Source: Thauera sp. 28
GTDB taxonomy: Bacteria; Pseudomonadota; Gammaproteobacteria; Burkholderiales; Rhodocyclaceae
Length of the DNA stretch: 64,000 nt
NCBI RefSeq assembly: GCF_000310145.2
Contig: NZ_AMXA01000015.1
Span: forward strand, 31,815 to 95,814
Direction: 5' to 3'
Below the pieces are notes generated by a model that did no database searches, was not told the origin of the DNA, and saw only the letters and a list, made by a program, of their open reading frames with translations. Positions 44,979-52,596 of the stretch are shown in pieces (the first letter of the stretch is position 1; each line of letters begins with the position of its first letter). The position numbers and the translations under genes are program-made.

Positions 44979-45004
44979 ACGGCGTCACCGCGAGGTGCGA
45001 ACGG

Positions 45005-45038
45005 CGCAGCAGCCGGCTGTTGATGGCCGGCTGCTGCG
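45005..45038 (+). terminator. Strong hairpin after the giant gene (partial terminator or attenuator)
   Basis: A perfect 13-bp stem (CGCAGCAGCCGGC at 45005-45017, its complement at 45026-45038) with an 8-nt loop, 27 nt after the giant stop codon. Only TGTTTGCG follows, so the T-tract is weak and the structure may act as an attenuator or mRNA-processing hairpin rather than a full terminator. It lies upstream of the tolC-type gene and could set the ratio of giant protein to transporter. Confidence 0.65.
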
Positions 45039-45084
45039 TGTTTGCGTCCCTAGTTCCATGCTTTCCGACTGCAGACCCTGCTAC

Positions 45085-46515
45085 ATGTTCCTGTCGTTGT
45101 ACGCGATGCCTTCAGATTCCGCTCCCAGCCGTTCCCTGTTCCTCGTCGTTGCCATCGCGGTGCTGCTTGCTTCTCCGGGTGCCAGCGGGCAAGGTTTGGT
45201 CGATCTGCTCGATCGCGCGCGCACTGGGGAGCCGGCTTTCCTGAGTGCGGGGGCCGATGTGGACATAGCGCGCGCGCGCAAGGACCTGGCACATGCGGCG
45301 CTGTTGCCGCAGGTGAGCGTGTCGGCGGCGGCGAGCAAGTACGATCGCAACTATCACACCCGCCTGCCGGGCTTCCCGGACGCAGACGATCGTTATCGCA
45401 GCGCGTCGCAGCAGCTCAATGTGACGCAGGCGCTCATCCGTGTCCCCGAGCTCATGGCAGTACGCCAGTCCGATCACGTGCTGGCCCAGGCGCGGCATCA
45501 GCACGATGGCGCCGAGCAGGCGCTCAAGCTTCGTCTGCTGACGGTGTGGTTCGATCTGCTTGCCGCGCGCGATAACGAGACCTTCACCACTCGGCAACTG
45601 CTCACACTCGAGCGGCAGTGGGACATCGTGCTGCGCGGCAATGCCCTGGGCTTGTACTCGGGCGTTCAGCTGCAGGATGCGCGGGCGCGGCTGGAGCAGG
45701 GGCGTGCCGACGCCGCCACGGCCCGGGCGGAGCTGGCGGTGCAGCGCAGCCAGCTTGAGTTGCTGACCGGGCCGCTGACGCTCGAGCGCCTGCCGGTCCT
45801 TGTTGAGGACGCCGAGCTCGATGGTCTGCTGACAGACAATCTCGATCATTGGCTGGAGCTCAGCGCCAGCGGCAATCCCGCCCTGCAGGCGGCCTTGAGT
45901 GCCTTCGAGGCTGCCACGGCAGAGGTGGCCAAACAGAGGGCGGGACATCTGCCCACGCTGGAGCTGGTTGCCAGTTACAGCAATAACGGTCAGGGCGCCG
46001 GTGGTTTTCCGGGACAGGCCGGCTATGACATCCGTCAGGGCTCGGTGGGCTTGCAGCTGTCCATGCCCTTGTATACGGGCGGAGGACAGTCGGCACGGGT
46101 GCACGAAGCCGTTGCGCAGCGCGAGCGCGCACGCCATGACATCGAGTTGTCGCGACGCCAGGCGGTTGCCGAGGTCAGTCAGGCCTGGTTGGGGTGGGAG
46201 TCGGCGCGCGCGCGCGTCGCAGCCGGTCGCCAGACCTTCGATGCTGCCCGTGCGGCGCTGCTGCAGGCACAGCGCGGGCTCGCGCGCGGTGTCGCATCCG
46301 ATTTCGAGGTCCTGCAGGCCGAGCAACAGGTGCTGGCGGCACAGCGCGACTACCACAAGGGCCGCTATGACCAGGTGGTGGCGACGATGCGCATGAGGGC
46401 CAGTGCGGGTCTGTTGCGCGATGTCGATTTTTCCGCGCTCGATGCACTGCTGGCTGAGCAGTCGGCGCCCACCGCAGTGGCTGTCCGCGCGACGGCAATG
46501 GAGACTGTGCGATGA
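45085..46515 (+). CDS. TolC-family outer-membrane channel protein
   Basis: Outer-membrane export channel of the TolC family, expected to form a trimeric duct. After a signal peptide (MFLSLYAMPSDS, then SLFLVVAIAVLLASPGASG) come two OEP repeats with the usual features: DLLDRARTGEPAFLSAG, LLPQVSVSAAASKYD, ALGLYSGVQLQDARARLEQ, LPTLELVASYSNNG and LGLQLSMPLYTGGG-type strand-end motifs, and a C-terminal LARGVASDFEVLQAEQQVL helix. Length is 476 aa, normal for the family. The frame also opens at a GTG at 44995, but that start would include the 45005-45038 hairpin; I chose the ATG at 45085. No strong ribosome-binding site is visible, so the start is uncertain. It overlaps the next gene by 4 nt (ATGA). 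Confidence 0.9.
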   Translation: MFLSLYAMPSDSAPSRSLFLVVAIAVLLASPGASGQGLVDLLDRARTGEPAFLSAGADVDIARARKDLAHAALLPQVSVSAAASKYDRNYHTRLPGFPDADDRYRSASQQLNVTQALIRVPELMAVRQSDHVLAQARHQHDGAEQALKLRLLTVWFDLLAARDNETFTTRQLLTLERQWDIVLRGNALGLYSGVQLQDARARLEQGRADAATARAELAVQRSQLELLTGPLTLERLPVLVEDAELDGLLTDNLDHWLELSASGNPALQAALSAFEAATAEVAKQRAGHLPTLELVASYSNNGQGAGGFPGQAGYDIRQGSVGLQLSMPLYTGGGQSARVHEAVAQRERARHDIELSRRQAVAEVSQAWLGWESARARVAAGRQTFDAARAALLQAQRGLARGVASDFEVLQAEQQVLAAQRDYHKGRYDQVVATMRMRASAGLLRDVDFSALDALLAEQSAPTAVAVRATAMETVR

Positions 46516-48344
46516 GTGCGACCGTGCTTGAGCGCACTGGCGTGCAGGACGTGCCCGCTGCGTGGGGACGTTTCGTTGCATCGACGACCGCCGACGAGCG
46601 TGCGCGTGCATGGCTGGAACTGGTCTGTACCGAGATTGCCGGTGCCCGCGCGGCGGCCGTGCTGATCGACAGCCCTGCCGACGGGCACTTTCTGCCTCTG
46701 GCCGTATGGCCGAAAGCCAGCCCTGACCTGGGCAAGCTCGGTGCCGTGGTGGAGGCAGCCTTGCGCGAGCGTCGCGGCATGGCCAAGGCGCAGGAGGGCG
46801 TGGGTGTCTGGCATCTCGCCTACCCGGTGTTCCAGGGCGAACTCATTGCCGCAGTGGTGGCCATCGAGGTGCATAACCCGGCGCTGGATGCAGGCGATGC
46901 GTTTCGTCGCCTGCATTGGGGGGCAGGGTGGTTGAATACGCTGCTCGCTGCCCGTGGCCTGGCCGAAGCGACCGAGGGGCGGGATCGGCTGCGCCAGGTG
47001 CTCGATTGTCTCGCGGTGGCGCTGCGCCACGGTGAGCTGCGCCAGGCGCTGTTCGAGCTCTGCAATGACCTGCGCCGTCAGCTCGATTGCGCGCGCGTTG
47101 CCATCGGCTTGCCGCATGGCCAGGGCGTGAAGCTATGGGCCTTGTCCGAGGCCGCCAGCTTCGATCGTCATGCGGCCTACACCAAGGCCTGCGCAGCCGC
47201 CATGAACGAGGCCTTCGATACGTCCGTGCCGCTTGTCGTGCCGCGTGGGGAGTCCGAAACGGCCGCCGCAACGCCAAAGCTCTCGGCGCTGCAGGGCATT
47301 ACGGGTGCTTCGGCGGCGCTTGCCTATCCCATGATGCTGGGTGGCGAGTGCCGCGCCGTTCTGGTGCTGGAGCGCGAGAATGGCACGTTCGGGCGCTCCG
47401 AGCTTGCGTGGGTGGATGCGTTGGCGGCGCTGCTTGCGCCCGTCGTCGAGCAGCGGCGCAAGGCCGAGCAGGGCAGCCTGCGCCATGTCCGCGATGACAT
47501 CGGGCGCGTCCTCGGCAAGCTCTTCGGGCCACGTCATCTGACCTGGAAGGCGGGGGCAATCGCCTTGTCGGTGGTGCTGGCCGTGCTCGTCCTGCTGCCG
47601 GTCGAGCACCGCATCTCGGCACGGACGGTGATCGAGGGCGAGGTGCAGCGCGTGGTTGCGGCGCCGTTCCAGGGCTTCCTGACTGCCGCCTATGTCAGGG
47701 CTGGTGACCAGGTCGAGCAGGGAGCGCTGGTCGCGCAGCTCGACGATCGCCAGCTGCTGATCGAGCAGGCCCGCTGGTCGAGCGAACGAGACCAGCATGC
47801 AGGCAAGTTGCGCGAGGCCTTTGCCGGCCATGACCTGGCTTCGATGCAGGTGCTTGGTGCGCAGTTGCAGCAGGCCGAGTCGCAGCTCGCCTTGATCGAG
47901 GAGCGCATCGTGCGTGCGCGGCTGCTGGCGCCCTTTGACGGTGTCGTCATCAGTGGCGATCTGTCGCAGCAGATCGGCGCGCCGCTCGAGACCGGACAGA
48001 AGCTGTTCGAGATTGCGCCGCTGAGCAGCTACCGGATCGTGCTCGAAGTCGATGAGCGCGATATCCGCTTCGTCACCGAGGGCCAGGCGGGTCGCCTGGT
48101 GATGACCGGTATTGCCGGCGAGCCCATTCCGTTCGAGATCGGGCGCCTGACGCCGGTGGCCACAACCCAGGACGGCCGCAACTTCTTCCGTGTCGAGGCC
48201 TTGTTGAGTGACGCATCGCCGCGACTGAGACCGGGCATGGAGGGGGTTGGCAAGATCGATACCGGGCGTGCCGCGCTGGGCTGGGTGCTCACGCGCAGGT
48301 TCAATGACTGGCTGACGCTCACCCTGTGGTCCTGGCTGCCCTGA
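46512..48344 (+). CDS. GAF-domain-containing HlyD-family adaptor
   Basis: A 610-residue fusion. Residues about 15-140 and 160-330 look like tandem cytoplasmic GAF-type modules (GARAAAVLIDSPADGHFLPL; ALAYPMMLGGECRAVLVLER). A transmembrane segment follows at about 346-365 (AIALSVVLAVLVLLPV), then a HlyD-type periplasmic adaptor: lipoyl half APFQGFLTAAYVRAGDQVEQ, a short alpha-hairpin and ARLLAPFDGVVISGDLSQQI, ending in a beta-barrel domain. Such adaptors connect a cytoplasmic-membrane pump to TolC. A GAF sensor attached to the adaptor is unusual and could link export to a small-molecule or partner-protein signal. The ATG overlaps the tolC stop (ATGA), and the next gene starts 6 nt after its stop. 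Confidence 0.88.
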   Translation: MSATVLERTGVQDVPAAWGRFVASTTADERARAWLELVCTEIAGARAAAVLIDSPADGHFLPLAVWPKASPDLGKLGAVVEAALRERRGMAKAQEGVGVWHLAYPVFQGELIAAVVAIEVHNPALDAGDAFRRLHWGAGWLNTLLAARGLAEATEGRDRLRQVLDCLAVALRHGELRQALFELCNDLRRQLDCARVAIGLPHGQGVKLWALSEAASFDRHAAYTKACAAAMNEAFDTSVPLVVPRGESETAAATPKLSALQGITGASAALAYPMMLGGECRAVLVLERENGTFGRSELAWVDALAALLAPVVEQRRKAEQGSLRHVRDDIGRVLGKLFGPRHLTWKAGAIALSVVLAVLVLLPVEHRISARTVIEGEVQRVVAAPFQGFLTAAYVRAGDQVEQGALVAQLDDRQLLIEQARWSSERDQHAGKLREAFAGHDLASMQVLGAQLQQAESQLALIEERIVRARLLAPFDGVVISGDLSQQIGAPLETGQKLFEIAPLSSYRIVLEVDERDIRFVTEGQAGRLVMTGIAGEPIPFEIGRLTPVATTQDGRNFFRVEALLSDASPRLRPGMEGVGKIDTGRAALGWVLTRRFNDWLTLTLWSWLP

Positions 48345-48350
48345 AGCACC

Positions 48351-50498
48351 ATGGCGAGAAGTCTGTTCAGCTCATCGTGGCACTCGGTGGCCGACCTGCG
48401 GCCTCGCTTGATTCCGCTCGCACGCGTGGAGCGCCACGTCTATCGAGACAAGGTGTGGTACGTGGTTCAGGATCAGTCGGGTGGGCGCTACCACCGCCTG
48501 ACTCCTGCCGCCTACCGGCTGGTGCAGGGAATGGACGGCAAGCGGACGGTGCAGGCACTGTGGGAGCACGCCAACCTCTCCGGCCATGGTGACGAATGCA
48601 CCCAGAACGAGGTGGTCGATCTGCTCGTTCAACTGCATTCGGCCGACCTGCTGCTGGTGGATACGAACTCGGATTCGGCCGCGCTCTTTGCGCGTTACCG
48701 CAAGAAGCGTCGTGCCACATTGAAGCAGTACCTGCTCAATCCGATGAGCCTGAAGTTCCCGCTCGTCGATCCCGATGCCTTCCTGCAGCGTATCGTGCCT
48801 TTCACCGGATGGTGGTTCTCCACCCTGGGGGCGGTGATCTGGATGCTCGTCGTCGTTCCGGCGCTGGTGCTCGCGGTCATGCATTGGTCCGATCTGACGC
48901 ACAATTTCTCGGATCAGATACTGTCCAGCAGCAACCTGCTGGTGATGTTCTGCGTCTATCCGGTGGTCAAGCTGTTGCACGAGCTCGGTCATGGCATCGC
49001 CGCACGCAAGTGGGGCGCGCCTGTCCATGAGATGGGGCTGATGTTCCTCGTCTTTGCTCCGGTGCCCTACGTCAACGCGTCGGCGACGGCCATCTTCCCG
49101 TCCCGCGTGCAGCGCAGCGTGGTGGCGGCAGCGGGCATGCTGGTCGAAGTCTTCGTCGCTGCCATCGCACTCTACGTGTGGCTGCTGATCGAGCCCGGGG
49201 TCAGTCGCGCGGTGGCCTACAACGTCATCGTGGTGGCGGGTGTGTCGACCCTCATCGTCAATGGCAATCCCTTGCTGCGCTTCGATGCGTACTACATCTT
49301 CACCGACCTGATCGAGATGCCGAACCTCGCCCAGCGCGGACAGAAGTACTACACCTACCTGTGGGATCGCCATATCTGCGGGGCGCACGACGCAGACCAG
49401 CCCGTGGAGACCCCGGCCGAGAAGCGCTGGTTGCTTGCCTACACACCGCTGGCCTGGTGCTACCGGATGTTCCTGACCGTCACGATCGTCATGTTCGTCT
49501 CCAGCGCCTTCTTCATCTTCGGCGTACTGCTTGCCATCTGGGTGTGTATCACTGCCTTCGGCATGCCTCTGTGGAAGTCCTACAGGCATGTTGTCAATAG
49601 TGCCAGCCTGCAGCGCGTGCGCCGGCGTGCGCTACGGGTGTCGCTGGCCATCGTGCTGGTCGTGCTCAGTCTCCTGTTCATCGTGCCGGCGCCGCTGCGT
49701 ACACAGGCCGAGGGCGTGGTGTGGCTGCCCGAGCGCGCCATCGTGCGCGCGGGTGGCGACGGCTTCTTCCGCTCGTGGCTCGATACGCCGGGCGGCGGCG
49801 TGGAGGCTGGGCAGGCCTTGTTCGTGCTCGAGGACATCGGCCTGAGTGCGGAGATCGAGCTTGCACGCGCCCGCTTGCACGAAGCCGAGTCCCGATTGCG
49901 TGCCGAGCAGTTTTCCGATCCGGTCAAGGCGGTTCTGCTCGAGCGCCAGCGACGCATGGAGGCCGAGCTGCTTGCCAGACTTGAGGAGCGCGCAAGCCTG
50001 CTGGTTGCGCACGCGGGCGCGTCGGGCCGGCTGATCGTGCCCAGGGCGCAGGATTTGGCTGGCGCTTTCCTGCGCAAGGGCGATCTCGTCGGTTACGTGC
50101 TCGATCGCGATGACCTGATCGCCCGGGTAGTGGTCCGCCAGGATGATATCGACCTTGTCCGCGAGCGGATGCGCGCCGCGGAGTTGCGGTTTGCCGACTG
50201 GATCGGGCGCGCCCACGTCACGCAGGTGGTGCGGCCGGCGGCCGGCGGTGTGGACACCTTGCCGTCACCGGCGCTGGGGATTCATGGCGGCGGCAGCGTG
50301 CCTACTGCTGTGGATGATCCGGAGGGGCTCAGGACCCTCGAGCGGGTGTTCTTGATCGATATGGCCTTGCCGGCGCGTGACGAGGCGATCGGGTTTGGCG
50401 AACGCGTGTTCGTGCGTTTCGACCTTGGCTGGGAACCGATCGGTGTCCAGGGCCTGCGGCGCTTGCGTCAGCTCTTCCTGAGCAAGTTCGGTGTCTGA
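48351..50498 (+). CDS. PqqD-M50-peptidase-like membrane protein with HlyD-type adaptor domain
   Basis: A 715-residue fusion. Residues about 20-100 resemble PqqD peptide-binding domains (RVERHVYRDKVWYVVQDQS). A polytopic M50 (site-2-protease-like) region follows, with the zinc motif LLHELGHGIAARKWG (HELGH at 210-214) and the distal NGNPLLRFDAYY (Asp 312), the two metal-binding elements of M50 peptidases. The C-terminal third (from about residue 440) contains a transmembrane helix and lipoyl/HlyD-like adaptor segments. M50-HlyD fusions occur in bacteriocin and peptide export systems. In this locus it is the only polytopic membrane protein, so I infer that it forms the inner-membrane part of the exporter. 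It overlaps the SecA-like gene by 8 nt. Confidence 0.87.
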   Translation: MARSLFSSSWHSVADLRPRLIPLARVERHVYRDKVWYVVQDQSGGRYHRLTPAAYRLVQGMDGKRTVQALWEHANLSGHGDECTQNEVVDLLVQLHSADLLLVDTNSDSAALFARYRKKRRATLKQYLLNPMSLKFPLVDPDAFLQRIVPFTGWWFSTLGAVIWMLVVVPALVLAVMHWSDLTHNFSDQILSSSNLLVMFCVYPVVKLLHELGHGIAARKWGAPVHEMGLMFLVFAPVPYVNASATAIFPSRVQRSVVAAAGMLVEVFVAAIALYVWLLIEPGVSRAVAYNVIVVAGVSTLIVNGNPLLRFDAYYIFTDLIEMPNLAQRGQKYYTYLWDRHICGAHDADQPVETPAEKRWLLAYTPLAWCYRMFLTVTIVMFVSSAFFIFGVLLAIWVCITAFGMPLWKSYRHVVNSASLQRVRRRALRVSLAIVLVVLSLLFIVPAPLRTQAEGVVWLPERAIVRAGGDGFFRSWLDTPGGGVEAGQALFVLEDIGLSAEIELARARLHEAESRLRAEQFSDPVKAVLLERQRRMEAELLARLEERASLLVAHAGASGRLIVPRAQDLAGAFLRKGDLVGYVLDRDDLIARVVVRQDDIDLVRERMRAAELRFADWIGRAHVTQVVRPAAGGVDTLPSPALGIHGGGSVPTAVDDPEGLRTLERVFLIDMALPARDEAIGFGERVFVRFDLGWEPIGVQGLRRLRQLFLSKFGV

Positions 50499-52479
50499 CG
50501 TCCGGGCCTTGCTGAAGGGGCGAGCCGTCAAGGTCGGCGATGCGGCCTACCTCGAGCAGCTCGAGGAACCGCCTCATGTCGTCGAGGAGTGGCTGCGTGC
50601 GTTGGTCGCGCGTTTTGCCGTCGGCAAGGGGCGGCGGGATGGTGCGCTCGTGGCCGCGGTGAACGCTATCGAGCCCGAGCTGTTGGTGCTCGACGACGAT
50701 CAGTTGCGGGTCCGCATCCACGCCGTGGCGTGCCGCATGCAGCGCGAGGGCTTGCTCGATGCGCTCATTGCCGAAGCCTTTGCGATCATCAGGGAGGCAT
50801 CGCGCCGGGTTCTGGGCAAGCGCCACCACGATGTCCAGCTGCTTGCCGGCGAGGCCTTGCTGCGCGGACGGATTGCCGAGATGGCAACCGGTGAAGGCAA
50901 GACGCTGGCGGCGACCTTGGGCGTGTGCGTGGCTGCGCTTTGCGGTGCCGCAGTGCATGTGGTGACCGTGAACGACTATCTCGCCGAGCGTGACGCCGAG
51001 GAGAACCAGCCCCTGTACGCGTTCTTCGGTCTCGCCGTGGGGGTGGTGTTGCAGGACATGGATGTCGACAAGCGCAGGGCCGAGTACGCCAAGCCCGTCG
51101 TCTATGTCTCCAACAAGGAGCTCACCTTCGACTACCTGAAGGACCGCATCGCACTGGGTGCGACACCGCTTGCCCAGTTGCGTCTGCGCCGGCTGCTCGG
51201 CGCACGCAGCAGCGCACTCCCCATCCTGCGCGGCCTGCATGTAGCAATCGTCGATGAGGCCGACAGCGTGCTCATCGACGAGGCCAGAACGCCGCTGATC
51301 ATCTCTGAGACGCTCCCGGACGAGCTCGATCCGGCCATTTACCACCGTGCGATCGCCTTCGCGGCGACGCTCTCAGCTGGCGAGCACTACGTACTCGGCC
51401 GGGAACGCGACATCTGGCTGACGTCTGCCGGCGAGGCCCATGCGGAGCACGTGCTGCGCGATGAGGGGGGGGTTTGGGTTTCGGCACTGTGGCGTCGTGA
51501 GTTGATCAACAAGGCGCTTTCTGCACGCGAGCTCTTTCATCGCGACCAGCACTACATCGTCGCCGATGAGAAGGTACAGATCGTCGATGAGTTCACTGGC
51601 CGGGTGATGCCCGACCGAACCTGGGAGCGTGGGCTGCATCAGATGATCGAGGCAAAGGAAGGATGCGAGATCTCCGGCCAGCGCCGGACCTTGTCGCAGA
51701 TCACCTACCAGCGCTTCTTCGGACGCTATCTGTTGCTGGCCGGGATGACCGGGACTGCGGCCGAGGTCGGCGGTGAGCTGCGCCGGGTATACGATCTCAG
51801 CATCACGCGCATTCCGACCAACAAGGCCCTGCGTCGCGTGCGCTTGCCTGACCGTGTCTTTCGCAATTCGGACGCACGCTGGGATGCGGTTGCAGTTCGG
51901 GCGGCCGCTGTCGCGGCCGAGGGCAGGGCCGTGCTGGTCGGCACGCGCTCGGTAGAAGCCTCGGAGCTGCTCAGTGCCGCGCTGAGCGCACAAGGCGTGG
52001 AGCATACGGTGCTCAATGCACGCCAGGATGCCGCCGAGGCGGATGCGGTGGCGGCAGCCGGTCAGCCAGGACGGATAACGGTTGCGACCAACATGGCGGG
52101 ACGGGGGACCGACATCAAGCTCGCGCCCGAAGTGGAGCAGCGCGGTGGGTTGCATGTGATCCTCACCGAGTTCCACGAAAGCGCCCGGGTGGACAGACAG
52201 CTCTTCGGGCGCTCGGCGCGCCAGGGCAACCCGGGGTCCGTCGAGGCCATCGTGAGTCTCGATGACGAACTCTTCGTCCGCTATTGCCCGGTGCTCGTGC
52301 GTACGCTGGGACCGCTCTGTCGGCGCCGCTTCGCGTGGTCAGGGCACGTGTTCAGGGCCTTGGTGTGGTTCGCCCAGAGCACGGCCGAGCGCCGCAACCG
52401 CGCCGTGCGCCTGGATACGATCAAGCGGGACCGGAAATGGTTGAAGGCGCTGAGCTTTGTCGGCGTCGACAAGAAGTGA
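50491..52479 (+). CDS. Short SecA-like ATPase, accessory translocase motor
   Basis: A 662-residue protein with the SecA core: Walker A MATGEGKTLAATL (GEGKT at 134-138), NDYLAERDAE and ENQPLYAFFGL, SNKELTFDYLKDRI, Walker B VDEADSVLIDEARTPLIIS (DEAD 255-258), a preprotein cross-linking region between about 290 and 400, GMTGTA near 418, then NBD2 with NMAGRGTDI (534-542) and DRQLFGRSARQG. It ends at the beginning of the helical scaffold (AQSTAERRNRAVRLD). The rest of that scaffold, the two-helix finger, the helical wing and the zinc-binding C-terminal linker of housekeeping SecA (about 900 aa) are absent. The GTG start overlaps the upstream stop by 8 nt. It is not the housekeeping secA; I infer a dedicated motor for this locus. 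Confidence 0.9.
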   Translation: MSDVRALLKGRAVKVGDAAYLEQLEEPPHVVEEWLRALVARFAVGKGRRDGALVAAVNAIEPELLVLDDDQLRVRIHAVACRMQREGLLDALIAEAFAIIREASRRVLGKRHHDVQLLAGEALLRGRIAEMATGEGKTLAATLGVCVAALCGAAVHVVTVNDYLAERDAEENQPLYAFFGLAVGVVLQDMDVDKRRAEYAKPVVYVSNKELTFDYLKDRIALGATPLAQLRLRRLLGARSSALPILRGLHVAIVDEADSVLIDEARTPLIISETLPDELDPAIYHRAIAFAATLSAGEHYVLGRERDIWLTSAGEAHAEHVLRDEGGVWVSALWRRELINKALSARELFHRDQHYIVADEKVQIVDEFTGRVMPDRTWERGLHQMIEAKEGCEISGQRRTLSQITYQRFFGRYLLLAGMTGTAAEVGGELRRVYDLSITRIPTNKALRRVRLPDRVFRNSDARWDAVAVRAAAVAAEGRAVLVGTRSVEASELLSAALSAQGVEHTVLNARQDAAEADAVAAAGQPGRITVATNMAGRGTDIKLAPEVEQRGGLHVILTEFHESARVDRQLFGRSARQGNPGSVEAIVSLDDELFVRYCPVLVRTLGPLCRRRFAWSGHVFRALVWFAQSTAERRNRAVRLDTIKRDRKWLKALSFVGVDKK

Positions 52480-52596
52480 TCGGCGTGGTGGAAACCGTGC
52501 AGTGACGCCTGCGAGCGGGTTTTCTGGCGGGTATGGCTTGGTGTTGATATTATTTTGTCATTTTCAGGGCGTGGTGCGCATCCAGGGGGCAGGCAG

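Noticed and set aside
42435..44888. 817-codon open frame on the minus strand
   Set aside because: Shadow of the giant's C-terminal region. The plus-strand frame has tandem-95-like and cadherin-like motifs, this one has none.
9117..44978. RTX-type or autotransporter protein
   Set aside because: No GGxGxD nonapeptide array, no C-terminal beta-barrel and no Sec signal peptide are visible.
44995..45084. GTG-initiated 5' extension of the TolC-family gene
   Set aside because: It would place a 13-bp hairpin inside the coding region and a non-signal leader before the signal peptide.
8168..48344. RND multidrug efflux system
   Set aside because: Adaptors and a TolC protein are present, but there is no RND pump of about 1,000 residues with twelve transmembrane helices.
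50491..52479. Housekeeping secA
   Set aside because: The protein is about 240 residues too short, lacks the finger, wing and zinc linker, and lies in a transporter locus.
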